A DNA stretch of 64,000 nucleotides from JAGXTF01 sp044224315 (GTDB taxonomy: Bacteria; Bacteroidota; Bacteroidia; NS11-12g; UBA955). A program made the translations under genes and the position numbers. A model generated the notes under the pieces. The model was not told the origin of the DNA, ran no database searches, and was given only the letters and a program-made list of their open reading frames with translations. This document shows positions 9,113 to 17,900 of this stretch, piece by piece; the first letter of the stretch is position 1; each line of letters begins with the position of its first letter. The DNA is taken from the NCBI GenBank assembly GCA_044224315.1, contig JBGAKR010000006.1, positions 190,608 through 254,607 on the forward strand. Reading direction: 5' to 3'.

Positions 9113-10263
9113 GGTTCAATAATTTCTCCTGTTGAATCGCGAGTAATTTTAGTTGGCGTTATTTTAACTTCCTTTTTTGTTATTAATTTCTGGTCTATAG
9201 TAGCTGTAATATTAACACCTGTCGGGTTCTTGGCGTCTCCAATATCGACGGAGCCCGCTGTCCAGTCAGGATCAACTACCGGAAGAAGGAAAACTTCATA
9301 TCCTTTTTCGATGAATTTTTTTTGTAAAGATATAATTGTTTCAGATGTTATATCCTTTGCCGTTATTGTTATAATTTTGAGAACTTTTGAATCTACAATT
9401 AATTGCGTTGTAGTTTTCGTATAATTCCAGGTAAAAGTTTCATCTTTGCTTTCGTCTAACCTATTTGTATTATATTCTGCATTAACATCACTGTACATAA
9501 ACATTTCAAACATTTCAGAAATTTTTAACTTTGCTTGGCCTTCAATAATAGTTTTTGAATTCGTTCCTTTCAGGGCTAATATATTTTTTATTATTTCAGC
9601 ATTATTTTTGTTAAACTGATCATCCAAGTCATTAACTAATTGTTCATTAGTTATAACACCTTCAGGGCGTCTATAATCTAATGTTGCCATTCTTCCCTCA
9701 CGTGCTGGTGGATATATCCAGTCAATTTTCTCAGGTACTACTTTTCTCCCTGAGCCGGCAAAACCATCACCACAGGGATCCCAACTACCATCTTCGGCAG
9801 GTTTACATGCAATCCCCCAAACTACTACTCCTGTGAAATGTGTTTGCTTATCAGAGACTATGCTAATTTTGGGAGAGCCATCTTGATTTATTGCAATATA
9901 AAAAGTTTTTTCAAGCCCTTCCAAATCAATTGCTTGAATTGTGCAGTTTTCAGCGAAAACGTAATCACTATTCCAAGGATAATCTTTAAACAAAGGATCC
10001 ACACTCAAAAACCGACCCAGCCTTGCATCATGCACGCGGTATTCAAAGCTATAATACTCTCCCAATTCCCCATCCTTCTCCTGGTTGTTAAATCCATAGC
10101 GATAAGCAGTATACGAATAATACCTACCCGCCTTACTGCCGCCGGTTTTGGTATAATTCTCTCCACTCCCTAAGGCTTGCCCGAACCTGCCATATAAGCA
10201 GGGGCGGGGATAGTATTTATTAAGCCGGCTTTGTGCACTATAACTGAGAGTGCTAAATTTCAT
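9109..10263 (-). CDS. Rhs core fragment with a second, unrelated C-terminal tip
   Basis: 384 residues. Residues about 32-94 repeat the Rhs core of the 1902 gene almost exactly (SGENYTKTGG, YRYGFNNQEKDGELGEY, RLGRFLSVDPLFK). Residues 1-31 are not Rhs-like, and the homology starts abruptly at 10170, so the 5' part has been cut away by rearrangement; as it stands it is a silent or remnant tip. After the linker (AIDLEGLEK) the tip is about 265 residues with no toxin family that I recognise; it has a stretch CKPAEDGSWDPCGDG and a Lys/Thr-rich end. The next gene overlaps it by ATGA. A silent donor of a toxin/immunity pair is a reasonable reading. Confidence 0.7.
   Translation of the reverse strand: MKFSTLSYSAQSRLNKYYPRPCLYGRFGQALGSGENYTKTGGSKAGRYYSYTAYRYGFNNQEKDGELGEYYSFEYRVHDARLGRFLSVDPLFKDYPWNSDYVFAENCTIQAIDLEGLEKTFYIAINQDGSPKISIVSDKQTHFTGVVVWGIACKPAEDGSWDPCGDGFAGSGRKVVPEKIDWIYPPAREGRMATLDYRRPEGVITNEQLVNDLDDQFNKNNAEIIKNILALKGTNSKTIIEGQAKLKISEMFEMFMYSDVNAEYNTNRLDESKDETFTWNYTKTTTQLIVDSKVLKIITITAKDITSETIISLQKKFIEKGYEVFLLPVVDPDWTAGSVDIGDAKNPTGVNITATIDQKLITKKEVKITPTKITRDSTGEIIEP
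9984..10170 (-). repeat. Inverted repeat arm B: conserved Rhs core
   Basis: Inverted partner of 2304-2490. The longest identical stretches are about 20-29 bp. Homology stops at 10170, where a GGCTTGCCCGA motif also found near 387 begins, so the break may have used a dispersed repeat. Confidence 0.8.
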
Positions 10264-10464
10264 TTGGGTAGTAGTTTATATTCAAATATACCTATTTTTC
10301 TCTTATAATTCTAGGCAATCGGTTAAAGCCAATCCAGCAATCTTCAAAGCAACCATTCCACCTCAGCCACACTTTACCGAGTGGGCGGACACCAATCCAC
10401 TAATCCAACAATCCACCCATTCAATAACTTTTTGAATCGTTTCGTATAGAATTCGTCAAAATGC

Positions 10465-10737
10465 TTGTATCTCAGCAACGATGCTGTAGATGGCAAAAAC
10501 GTAATGGGCGGTGGCTTTGGCGACGGCTTTGTAGAAGATGGCAGCGGTTCTTTGCCAGCTGATCCTTTTCAAGCGCCTGGCTTAAACGGTCCGGATGATC
10601 CAATCGGAGCTGGCATGGGCCCCGTAGGTGGCGATCCCAATATGCCTCCTCCAGTAGGTCCTTACAGCAACGGTCCTATGGATCCTACCGATCCTCACAA
10701 CGATCCTCATTTGAATCCTCCTCACGGTCCGATTTAA
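10465..10737 (+). CDS. Small Gly/Pro/Asp-rich protein, unknown; start uncertain
   Basis: 90 codons if started at TTG 10465, 77 if started at the first in-frame ATG (10504). The frame is closed upstream at 10447, so it could also be the end of a longer gene cut by rearrangement. The product is low in complexity: GGGFGDGF, then Pro- and Asp-rich segments such as GPDDPIG and DPTDPHNDP, ending in HGPI. There is no signal peptide and no family I know. A hairpin terminator follows at once (10766-10796), which argues that something is transcribed here. The opposite strand is also partly open and is taken as a shadow. Confidence 0.4.
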   Translation: MYLSNDAVDGKNVMGGGFGDGFVEDGSGSLPADPFQAPGLNGPDDPIGAGMGPVGGDPNMPPPVGPYSNGPMDPTDPHNDPHLNPPHGPI

Positions 10738-10765
10738 TCCTAATTCAAACCCTAATTTACCCCAG

Positions 10766-10796
10766 ACCCGGTGCATTTTGTATCGGGTTTTTTTTT
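10766..10796 (+). terminator. Rho-independent terminator
   Basis: An 8-bp stem (10766-10773 with 10781-10788, two G-U pairs) around a 7-nt loop, followed by a T tract to 10796; it ends the transcript of the 10465 ORF. Confidence 0.7.
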
Positions 10797-10799
10797 AAA

Positions 10800-10827
10800 G
10801 GGAATGGGGAATAGGGAATGGGGAATA
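10800..10827 (+). repeat. Heptamer array GGGAATA/GGGAATG, four units
   Basis: Four exact 7-bp steps alternating GGGAATG and GGGAATA, then GCGGAGGCGA, the same order as at 12361, 37673, 45229 and 47415. It lies between the terminator and the IS left end. Confidence 0.85.
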
Positions 10828-11005
10828 GCGGAGGCGATGTTGATGCCTGAATAACGTTGACCGTTTTGCCTCTCGTCTCCTTGTAGACTTTTGCAGAGAA
10901 TACATCTTGATTCGGAGGCTTTGTTTGCTCAATTAAATGGGGCTAAATGCCCCTTTTAATTGAATTTTGCGTCAAATGACTCTGTCATCCTCGGCTTTGT
11001 TTGCC

Positions 11006-11752
11006 TTACAAATGTAATTGTTCAATTTCAATCTCCAAAGGGGTTCTATATTTGAGAAATTTGTGTGGTTTTTCATTGTTGTAAAGGGTCACTGCCCGGT
11101 CAACATTTTTCACTAGTTGCGCATAAGAGGTAGTTTTCCAATGTTTTAAGTAATTGTTTTTGATAACGCCGTTGATTCTTTCTGCAACTCCATTGTCTTG
11201 CGGATACTCGCACATGCTATTTCTGAACTTGTATTTCTCAGTCAGGGCAAGGAAATCCTTGTCATAGTATTGACCTCCACCATCTGAGTGAAAGATGATG
11301 TTTTCTGGTAGTGTTTTTCTATACTTGATAGCCATTTGCAGCGCTGGCAATGTGGTGCTTTCTGTGGTAAGGCGGTCTGATACACTATAGCCGACTATAT
11401 ACCTGGAATATGCGTCCAGAATAAATGTGATGTAATAAAACCGGATTAATTCATAATACGTGATATCGCTTACAAAGGCCTGGTTAATACTACTGAGTTT
11501 TGCGCTAGCCAGCAAATTATCGAATCGTATAACGCCGTTGCTATAAGTTGTTCTGCGATAATTGACCGGCTTTGAAGTTAAAAAGCCCCAGTCTCTGCAA
11601 AGTGCCTCAAACTTATCTCGTCCAATACTTTGTGGTTTAATTTTGTAATACATGGCCCGGCTGTTCATTGTTGCGTGATCTTTGCGAATCTGCCTTACGA
11701 TGTCAATGAGATAGGTGTTTTCTTCCTCCATTTTTAAACGTCGGTTAAGCAA
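11006..11752 (-). CDS. IS3-family transposase OrfB (DDE integrase core)
   Basis: Catalytic part of the transposase, made as an OrfAB fusion. The rve core carries the three acidic residues: Asp in VSDITYYE, Asp in FHSDGGGQYY, Glu in DNGVAERINGVIKNNY, and ends with NNEKPHKFLKYRTPLE, typical of IS3. The listed start is a TTG, but the frame is open further upstream to the A9 tract at 11861-11869 inside orfA, and the extra residues (ending LHQLLNRRLK) belong to the usual helical linker. So the real product is most likely produced by -1 frameshifting from 12225, not from a separate start. No stop or missing catalytic residue: the element looks intact. Confidence 0.9.
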   Translation of the reverse strand: MLNRRLKMEEENTYLIDIVRQIRKDHATMNSRAMYYKIKPQSIGRDKFEALCRDWGFLTSKPVNYRRTTYSNGVIRFDNLLASAKLSSINQAFVSDITYYELIRFYYITFILDAYSRYIVGYSVSDRLTTESTTLPALQMAIKYRKTLPENIIFHSDGGGQYYDKDFLALTEKYKFRNSMCEYPQDNGVAERINGVIKNNYLKHWKTTSYAQLVKNVDRAVTLYNNEKPHKFLKYRTPLEIEIEQLHL

Positions 11753-11811
11753 TTGATGTAGTGCCTGTTTGCTTGTTGAAATTGCTTTGTAAAATGTGTT
11801 CAGGCTACATT

Positions 11812-12225
11812 TTAGCTGTTCTCTGTGTTGCCAGAAATAGATGGTGGTTTGCTCTCGAATTTTTTTTTTATATCCACACCATAAACCTCCTCGGCTAAAT
11901 CAATCATTTTGGCCTGGAAGTCAATGGTCAATTGTTTTTGTCCCACAATCCTCTCCAGTTCTGCAATTTTAGCCTTCAGGTCCAGCAGTTGTTTGGTGTC
12001 GCTTTCCATTTCTACTATCAAACGTACGCTTTTTTTATAAGATTTACCATACTTCTCAAGCCAACGGTACACATTAGCTTGGCGCACCTGATAGGCCTTG
12101 CTGACCTCTAATACCGTCGTTTGTTTTAGTTCAATCTCCCTGACTTTTTTTCGTTTAAAGTCTGTACTGAAAATCCTTTTTCTGCGTTCTGCAGAGCTTA
12201 ATTCAAATTGTTCTCGGGTTGCCAT
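11812..12225 (-). CDS. IS3-family transposase OrfA (HTH, leucine-zipper part)
   Basis: 137 residues. The N-terminal half is a helix-turn-helix of the transposase_8 type (RKKVREIELKQTTVLEVSK, then VRQANVYRWLEKYG) that binds the terminal repeats. It is followed by a coiled coil with Leu/Ile heptads (KQLLDLKAKIAELERIV) used for multimerisation. Toward the C-terminus it reads DIKKKFESK across a run of nine A residues on the minus strand, where ribosomes can slip by -1 into orfB. OrfA alone acts as a DNA-binding regulator in this family. Confidence 0.88.
   Translation of the reverse strand: MATREQFELSSAERRKRIFSTDFKRKKVREIELKQTTVLEVSKAYQVRQANVYRWLEKYGKSYKKSVRLIVEMESDTKQLLDLKAKIAELERIVGQKQLTIDFQAKMIDLAEEVYGVDIKKKFESKPPSISGNTENS
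11861..11869 (-). other. Programmed -1 frameshift site (A9 slippery tract) of the IS3 transposase
   Basis: Nine A on the minus strand. Read in the OrfA frame it gives IKKKFES; slipped by -1 it gives KIREQ and continues without a stop into OrfB. A-run slippage is the known IS3-family mechanism. Confidence 0.8.
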
Positions 12226-12282
12226 ATGTTTTTGTTTTTAAAGTTGGTTTTGTCCTTAAAAACGGTCAACATATTTCAGGCA

Positions 12283-12594
12283 CCGACAGGCTTGCCTTTA
12301 CCCGAATGGCATTGCCGGGCGGGCGACTGCTTCTGAGGCGGGGGAGGCGAATACATTACAGGGAATAGGGAATAGGGAATGGGGCCCGCCCATTGAAAAT
12401 GTGGCGGGAGCGGAGGCGACAGGTTGCCATAAAATTCTCTTAAACCTTACACCTTACACCTTTTAGGGAGCAGGGGGCAGGGTGCAAGGGGCAGTGGAGG
12501 CGATAAAGGGCAACCAACTTCATTAAACATTAATCATTAAACATTGGCTGTTCGCTCTCATTCACAATTCACAATTCACAATTCACAATTATCC
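12283..12594. other. Repeat-filled intergenic stretch before the LytTR regulator
   Basis: No gene. Heptamer arrays follow one another: GGGAATA/GGGAATG (12361-12381), CCTTACA-type (about 12445-12460), GGGAGCA, GGGGGCA, GGGTGCA and AGGGGCA (12466-12493), CATTAAA-type (12521-12548), TTCACAA x4 (12561-12588). A hairpin (CCCGCC arm at 12385-12390, GGCGGG arm at 12403-12408) follows the first array; the same hairpin recurs at 45320-45343 and, shorter, at 37851-37870. Confidence 0.8.
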
Positions 12595-12602
12595 TATCTT
12601 TG
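12595..12602 (+). promoter_or_regulatory. Bacteroidota-type -7 element TATCTTTG
   Basis: Perfect TAnnTTTG, 6 nt before the ATG at 12609, so the transcript would have almost no leader. It lies right after the TTCACAA array, so the regulator now has its own promoter apart from the kinase. Confidence 0.5.
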
Positions 12603-12608
12603 CTTACC

Positions 12609-13349
12609 ATGAAAGCGGTAATTATCGACGATTTAGAGCAGGCCCGGCTTACGCTGAAGAAGGATTTGCAAAATTATGCACCTGATATTGAAATTATTGG
12701 CGAAGCAGCCGGAGTAGTGGAAGGGGCCCGGTTGTTGAAATCGGTTCAACCCGACCTGGTTTTTCTGGATATACAAATGCAGGATGGAAGCGGATTTGAT
12801 CTGCTGGATATTTTACCCTCAGTACCCTTTCGCATTATTTTTATTACCGCCTACGATGCCCATGCAATCAAGGCTTTTCGCTATGCCGCCATCGATTACC
12901 TGATGAAACCTGTAGACCCGGATGAATTGATACAAGCCCTGCAAAAAGCCAGGCAAAACGGGGTGAATGAACAAAGCAAATACAACCTGCTCAATGAGAG
13001 TTTAAAGTCGGGCAATAAGCTACAAACCCGCCTGGCATTAAATACTCTGGATAAAATCCATATCGTAAATATCGAAGAAATTCAGCGCTGTGAAAGCAAT
13101 GCCAATTATACCGAGTTTTATTTTACCAATGGCAAAAAATTAATGGTCACCAAAACCCTTAAAGAATATGAGGATTTGCTATCTGTGCAAGGGTTTTTCA
13201 GGGTACACCAAAGTCATTTGGTAAATACTAAACTGATTAAAGAATTTGTAAAAACCGATGGCGGACATTTGATTATGAACGACGGAACCAGCATTCCGGT
13301 AAGCACCCGCAAACGTGCCGAGGTAGTGGAAATGCTTGAGAAATTGTAA
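12609..13349 (+). CDS. LytTR family response regulator
   Basis: 246 residues from the ATG at 12609 (the frame opens at a TTG at 12600, but the ATG sits at the usual start of the family). Residues 1-120 are a receiver: acidic pocket DD at 7-8, phosphoacceptor Asp54 in LVFLDIQM, conserved Lys in YLMKPVD. Residues about 145-245 are a LytTR DNA-binding domain (RLALNTLDKIHIVNIEEI, RVHQSHLVNTKLIKEF, IPVSTRKR). It would be phosphorylated by a LytS-type kinase and bind promoter direct repeats. The kinase fragment at 2-340 on the same strand is the obvious candidate partner, now separated by the accessory block. Confidence 0.93.
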   Translation: MKAVIIDDLEQARLTLKKDLQNYAPDIEIIGEAAGVVEGARLLKSVQPDLVFLDIQMQDGSGFDLLDILPSVPFRIIFITAYDAHAIKAFRYAAIDYLMKPVDPDELIQALQKARQNGVNEQSKYNLLNESLKSGNKLQTRLALNTLDKIHIVNIEEIQRCESNANYTEFYFTNGKKLMVTKTLKEYEDLLSVQGFFRVHQSHLVNTKLIKEFVKTDGGHLIMNDGTSIPVSTRKRAEVVEMLEKL

Positions 13350-13400
13350 TGTTAATTTCTTTAAATAAATTTAATAAAAAACATTTATAATTTATAAAAC

Positions 13401-14864
13401 ATGACGGATAATACCGCTAATATTTTTCGCATTCCCATAGGTGCACTAACCCATCGGCAATTTGTAGGATTAATGATAAAAACGGCCAATCAAAGCCATT
13501 TTCAAATTCAATCGGCCAATGAAAATACCCTGCAGGCGGCCTGTTTTAGTGAGGATGGAAATGGGGCTGAATACCTCAAATTAAGCTTTGAGGAAGAGGA
13601 AGCCATTGTGGTGTATGAAATAGAATCGGCCCAATTGGATTATGCACCCCATTTGCAATTCAGCGATTTTGAAACCCAATTAAAACACAATGCCGAAACC
13701 ACAGAACCCGAAATGCTGGATGCCATTTGGCACAGTGTAAAGGACGAGTTGAATGCCCGGGACCAGGTGTATATGCCGGATGAAGTATCAATGGGATGGC
13801 GGGTTTTAATTCCGCATAAAGGTTTTGAAATTACCCCGGTTTTGATGTTTTTAAATGTGCTTGTTTTTATCGTAATGCTCATATTTGGCGTTCATTTTAT
13901 AAGTCCCGGCACAGCAGATTTAGTGAAATGGGGCGCTACATTCAGGCCTCTGGTGCTGGATGGACAACCATGGCGATTGCTTACTTCAACTTTTTTACAT
14001 GCCGGAATTATACATTTGGCTATGAATATGTACGCATTTTTTTACATTGGATTATTACTCGAAAAAATAATTCCCCGGTGGAAATATCTCACGGCATATT
14101 TGGTGTGCGGTGTAGTGGCCAGTGCCGCCAGTGTAGCCATGCACGACAATACCGTGGGGGTAGGGGCAAGCGGCGCCATATTTGGTATGTACGGACTTTT
14201 TCTGGCCCTATTAACCTCCAGGTTGATTGCACCCCAGGATCGAAAATCTTTGCTTTCCAGTATTGGAATATTTATTTTATTTAATCTGCTTTTCGGATTA
14301 AAAGATGGAATCGATAATGCCGCCCATATCGGTGGTTTGGTATGCGGATTTATTCTGGGTTATGCATTGTTGCCCGAATTAACCAACCATCTAAATCAAA
14401 CCCTGAAGAAATATGCTTTCTCAGCTGGTATAACAGGCGTAATGGGTATTTCGGCCCTGTATTTATTTAGCATGCCCAATAATGCTCCCATTATCAATCA
14501 AAAAATGACTGAATTTGCAAAGTACGAAACTGAAGCTTTGAAATTATACGAAATAGCCAACCAATCTAACCCCGAACAAATTCGAAAATTTATTGAAAAA
14601 ACAGGGATTCCCAATTGGGAAAAATGTGCTAAAATATTAGAGGATATACACCATTTAAAATTAAGCAATAACGAGGTGAAACGAAACAGATCCCTGATGC
14701 AGTATGTGTATTTGCGCCAAACCAATTACGCCATTATTTACCAATCGGCCGATAAACTTACGGATTCGGTAATGAGCGAAATTAATTCAAACGACCAACA
14801 AATAGCGCGCATTATACAGCAGCTAACCGGCGTAAAAACAGGGGAGCAAAACAAGGATAAATAA
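13401..14864 (+). CDS. Rhomboid family intramembrane serine protease
   Basis: 487 residues. Residues 1-150 are a cytosolic N-terminal region of no known family. Residues about 155-330 are the rhomboid core with about six membrane helices: TFLHAGIIHLAMNMYAF (His and Asn of the oxyanion site), GVGASGAIFGMYG with catalytic Ser257, and NAAHIGGLVCG with catalytic His309. So the Ser-His dyad is intact and the enzyme should cleave membrane proteins in the bilayer. Another membrane segment follows at about 345-360, and the last 120 residues are soluble and helical. A strong terminator ends the gene. Substrates cannot be told from context. Confidence 0.93.
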   Translation: MTDNTANIFRIPIGALTHRQFVGLMIKTANQSHFQIQSANENTLQAACFSEDGNGAEYLKLSFEEEEAIVVYEIESAQLDYAPHLQFSDFETQLKHNAETTEPEMLDAIWHSVKDELNARDQVYMPDEVSMGWRVLIPHKGFEITPVLMFLNVLVFIVMLIFGVHFISPGTADLVKWGATFRPLVLDGQPWRLLTSTFLHAGIIHLAMNMYAFFYIGLLLEKIIPRWKYLTAYLVCGVVASAASVAMHDNTVGVGASGAIFGMYGLFLALLTSRLIAPQDRKSLLSSIGIFILFNLLFGLKDGIDNAAHIGGLVCGFILGYALLPELTNHLNQTLKKYAFSAGITGVMGISALYLFSMPNNAPIINQKMTEFAKYETEALKLYEIANQSNPEQIRKFIEKTGIPNWEKCAKILEDIHHLKLSNNEVKRNRSLMQYVYLRQTNYAIIYQSADKLTDSVMSEINSNDQQIARIIQQLTGVKTGEQNKDK

Positions 14865-14872
14865 TAAAAACA

Positions 14873-14898
14873 GGGCCTATATTAAGGCCCTTTTTTTT
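14873..14898 (+). terminator. Rho-independent terminator after the rhomboid gene
   Basis: Stem GGGCCT (14873-14878) with AGGCCC (14885-14890), 6-nt loop, then eight T. The convergent gene ends at 14915. Confidence 0.85.
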
Positions 14899-14914
14899 AA
14901 ATTAATATTATAAA

Positions 14915-17900
14915 TTAAATACCCGGCATAGGTTTGGTAACTTTTACCCGCAAGCCCTGCAATCCGGCGTGGATGCCTGCATCGTACATGGCTTCGGCAT
15001 AGGGTCCGGGTAAGTAATAATCACCCTCGTAGGCAGCATGCAATCGCAGGTTAAATGTTTTTACTTCACCCGGCGCCAGATCGAAATAATAGTATACCCG
15101 ATCGTCGCGCATGTTGGCATACCGCGCTACTGACTCAGCTCCACCAAATAAACGCGAATCCATAATTTCCCAACCCCCGGGCAATATTTCTTTCAGTGCC
15201 AACTCGCGGTACAGATTTTTGCTGGTGTTTTTCAGGGTAATTTTTGCAACAAAATCGGTACCTGCCGGAATAGAAGTCGGATTTAAATAGCGGTCTAATT
15301 TATCGGCAAAAGACCAGCCCATTTCAAGGCCTTTGCTGTCTTTAATTTCATTGCCACCCAAAGGACAACCTCTCAACAACTGGCGAATATAAGCGGGTAC
15401 TTTGCCCGTATTTTTTATGGTAATAAAATCAGAATTATTTAAACTGTGTTCCTTAATTTCAATTACAGAAAGTGCTTTTTGGGTATTGGCAGAATAGTTT
15501 TTGCCGCGGCTGTCGGCAATGCTGAGATTGGCTTTGTCGCCGGTATTACCGGTAGCCCAGGTACAAACTGCCAGCAAAGAGTAGGCAGCTTCCTGGGTGC
15601 TGAGCCAATCGCTTGAATTTAATTTTGTAATTACTTCATTAAACAGCGGCTCAGCCAGCGCATTTTGGTTCATACGGCTCATGCATTCCAGAATCATGGC
15701 CCGGTCGCGGGTGGCAGAACCATAGGTGTAGCTCAGCTCCTGGTAGGGTTTTACAATCCATTTGATATTACGGGTAATTTGCTTGGCAATATCATTCCGG
15801 CCCACCATGGCATAGGCTGCGGCCAGGCGCCATGCTGCGGCATCACTGAGGTTTTGTTTTTCGCGCAGGGTATTCATAGCACCCAATTCGGCCTTGCCCG
15901 CCATGGCTAACAGATACAAACGATAAGCCTGCAGCATTTCAAACGATTCGCTGCCATGCGGATGAACGTATGGATTATCGTCATACTTCCAGGTTTTGGC
16001 TTCACCAATTAAATATTTCAACCATTTTTCTTTCATGCCATGCGGTAAAACATAACCTGCTTTTTCGGCTTCTAATAAGAAATTGCCCGCATAGTTACTT
16101 CCCCAAGCGCTGCTTTGGCTTTCGCCCGGCCAGTATGCAAATCCACCCTCTGAAGTTTGGAAAGTCTGGTACCTTTTTAGGGCTGCAGCAATATTGCTGG
16201 CAATATTATTTTCCTGGTCGGTACTTAGGTTCATAATTTTATCTAAATACAATTGTGCAAATACTGCCGATGTGGTTTGTTCTATGCAGCCATGCGGATA
16301 TTGAATTAAATAATCCAATCGGTTTTGGAAGCCATGTACCGGCAAAGTAGATGTGCTGATGGCAAGTGAATTACTTCCCTTCATTCCAAACCAACTAATG
16401 GGTATTTTAAGGCTTTCACCGGGCAATAATTTAGAATCGGTATTGCGTGCTTCTATTGGGTTTGGCGGACGAATGGCCAGTTCCACATCGTCATGCGCGG
16501 TTAATCCGGCTCCGGTGGCAACTACATTTACTTTAAGCAGGCCAACACTTGGATTGGTTTTTAATTCAAAATACAACATTTCCTCACCGATTTGTGAAAA
16601 ATGCACCTGCTGGGTATTGCTTCCGGTAAGGACTGCTTCGCCTTCAATATTAAATTTAACCGTTACATCTTTTACCTGTTTTTCCATGGCAAAAACCGTT
16701 ACCGGAACCTTAATAGTTTCGGATGGACCGAGCACACGGGGCAAGGAACTCAGCACCATCAGGGGTTGTTTTACCGCCACCGTTTTTTCGGCTTTACCAT
16801 AGGCCGATTCGTTGCGCGCAACCACCATAATTCGCACACAACCCACATAATTCTGAATGGGAATTTTATGCGCAGCCCTACCACCGGCATTTAATTTAAA
16901 CGGACCTATGAAGCGCACCATGGGTTTAAATCTTTGGGCCTTAGAGGCACTTTCCTCGTCGTAAAAGCCTCCATCACCCCCAATACTCAGGAGTTGGTCC
17001 ATTTTGCCACTAAATGCGCCAATAACGGCATCATAAATATCCCAGGTTTTTACCCCAATGGCTTCTTTGGCATAAAAGCGGTCGTGCGGATCAGGGGTTT
17101 TAAAATGGGTAAGATCCAGCAGTCCTTCATCTACAATGGCAAGGGTATAAAACATGGGTTTGCCGCTGGTTTCGGATACATAAACGGTTTCGGTTTGCTC
17201 GGGTCTGAATACCTCGTTGCTGGCAATAACCGGACTCAAATGTGTTTCGGGGTCTGATACAAAAATGGGAACCACACCGTACATGCGAATGGGCAGATCG
17301 TTTATGGTTTGCAAATGCGGTTGAATAAGGGTAATGTGCACATAGGCATTGGGGCTCATTTCGGGGGTAGAAGAAAACGAGCAATGGGTTTCGCCGGCGG
17401 TGGTATTCATCCAGAAAGATTGCACTACTTTTTTACCGGTTTCTATGCTCACCAGGGCGCGGCTTCCTGCTGCGGAAGGGAAAGTAACCTGCACCGTTTC
17501 TCCACTTTTATATTCGGTTTTATTGGTAGAAAGGGAAAGGAGGGTAGCACCGTCATTTTCGAGTCCGTTTTGACGGCCCCAATAGGGGTAATCAAAGTTT
17601 ACAATGGTACCACATTCGTGCCCGCCTTTGGGATCGGTAACCACAACCAGGTAGCGGCCCCACTCGGTTTTGCCTATGCCAAAATAAAAGCCCGATTTGC
17701 CATTTAGCACCTGTATGGTGGTGTCTTTATACAAATAGGTTGCAGGGCGCGATAAGTAATTTTGTTCTTCATCACTCTCTTGCTGGTACCACCATTTCCA
17801 CTCGAGTTTATAAACCGATACATGCACATTATTAGCGGTAACTAATTTTTGATTTGCATCGGTGCTAACTACGTCAAACCAATGCTGTTTGCCACTGCTG

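Larger units (their letters stand above)
10844..12282 (-). mobile_element. IS3-family insertion sequence, 1439 bp
   Basis: Bounded by 24-bp terminal inverted repeats at 10844-10867 and 12259-12282: both begin TGCCTGAA and end GTTGACCGTTTT, with three mismatches between. The 5'-TG...CA-3' ends, the two overlapping frames and the DDE transposase are those of the IS3 family. Transposase genes are on the minus strand. I see no matching 3-5 bp direct duplication just outside the ends, so the element is old or its flanks have been rearranged. The left flank is a GGGAATA heptamer array, and a similar array lies about 80 bp beyond the right end, so it probably landed in intergenic repeats. Confidence 0.9.

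Noticed and set aside
10250..10435. 61-codon frame on + upstream of the Gly/Pro/Asp ORF
   Set aside because: Overlaps the start of the Rhs-tip gene in antisense and has no recognisable product.
12283..12594. Target-site duplication of the IS
   Set aside because: Bases flanking 10844 and 12282 do not match over 3-5 bp in any reasonable end placement, so none is claimed.
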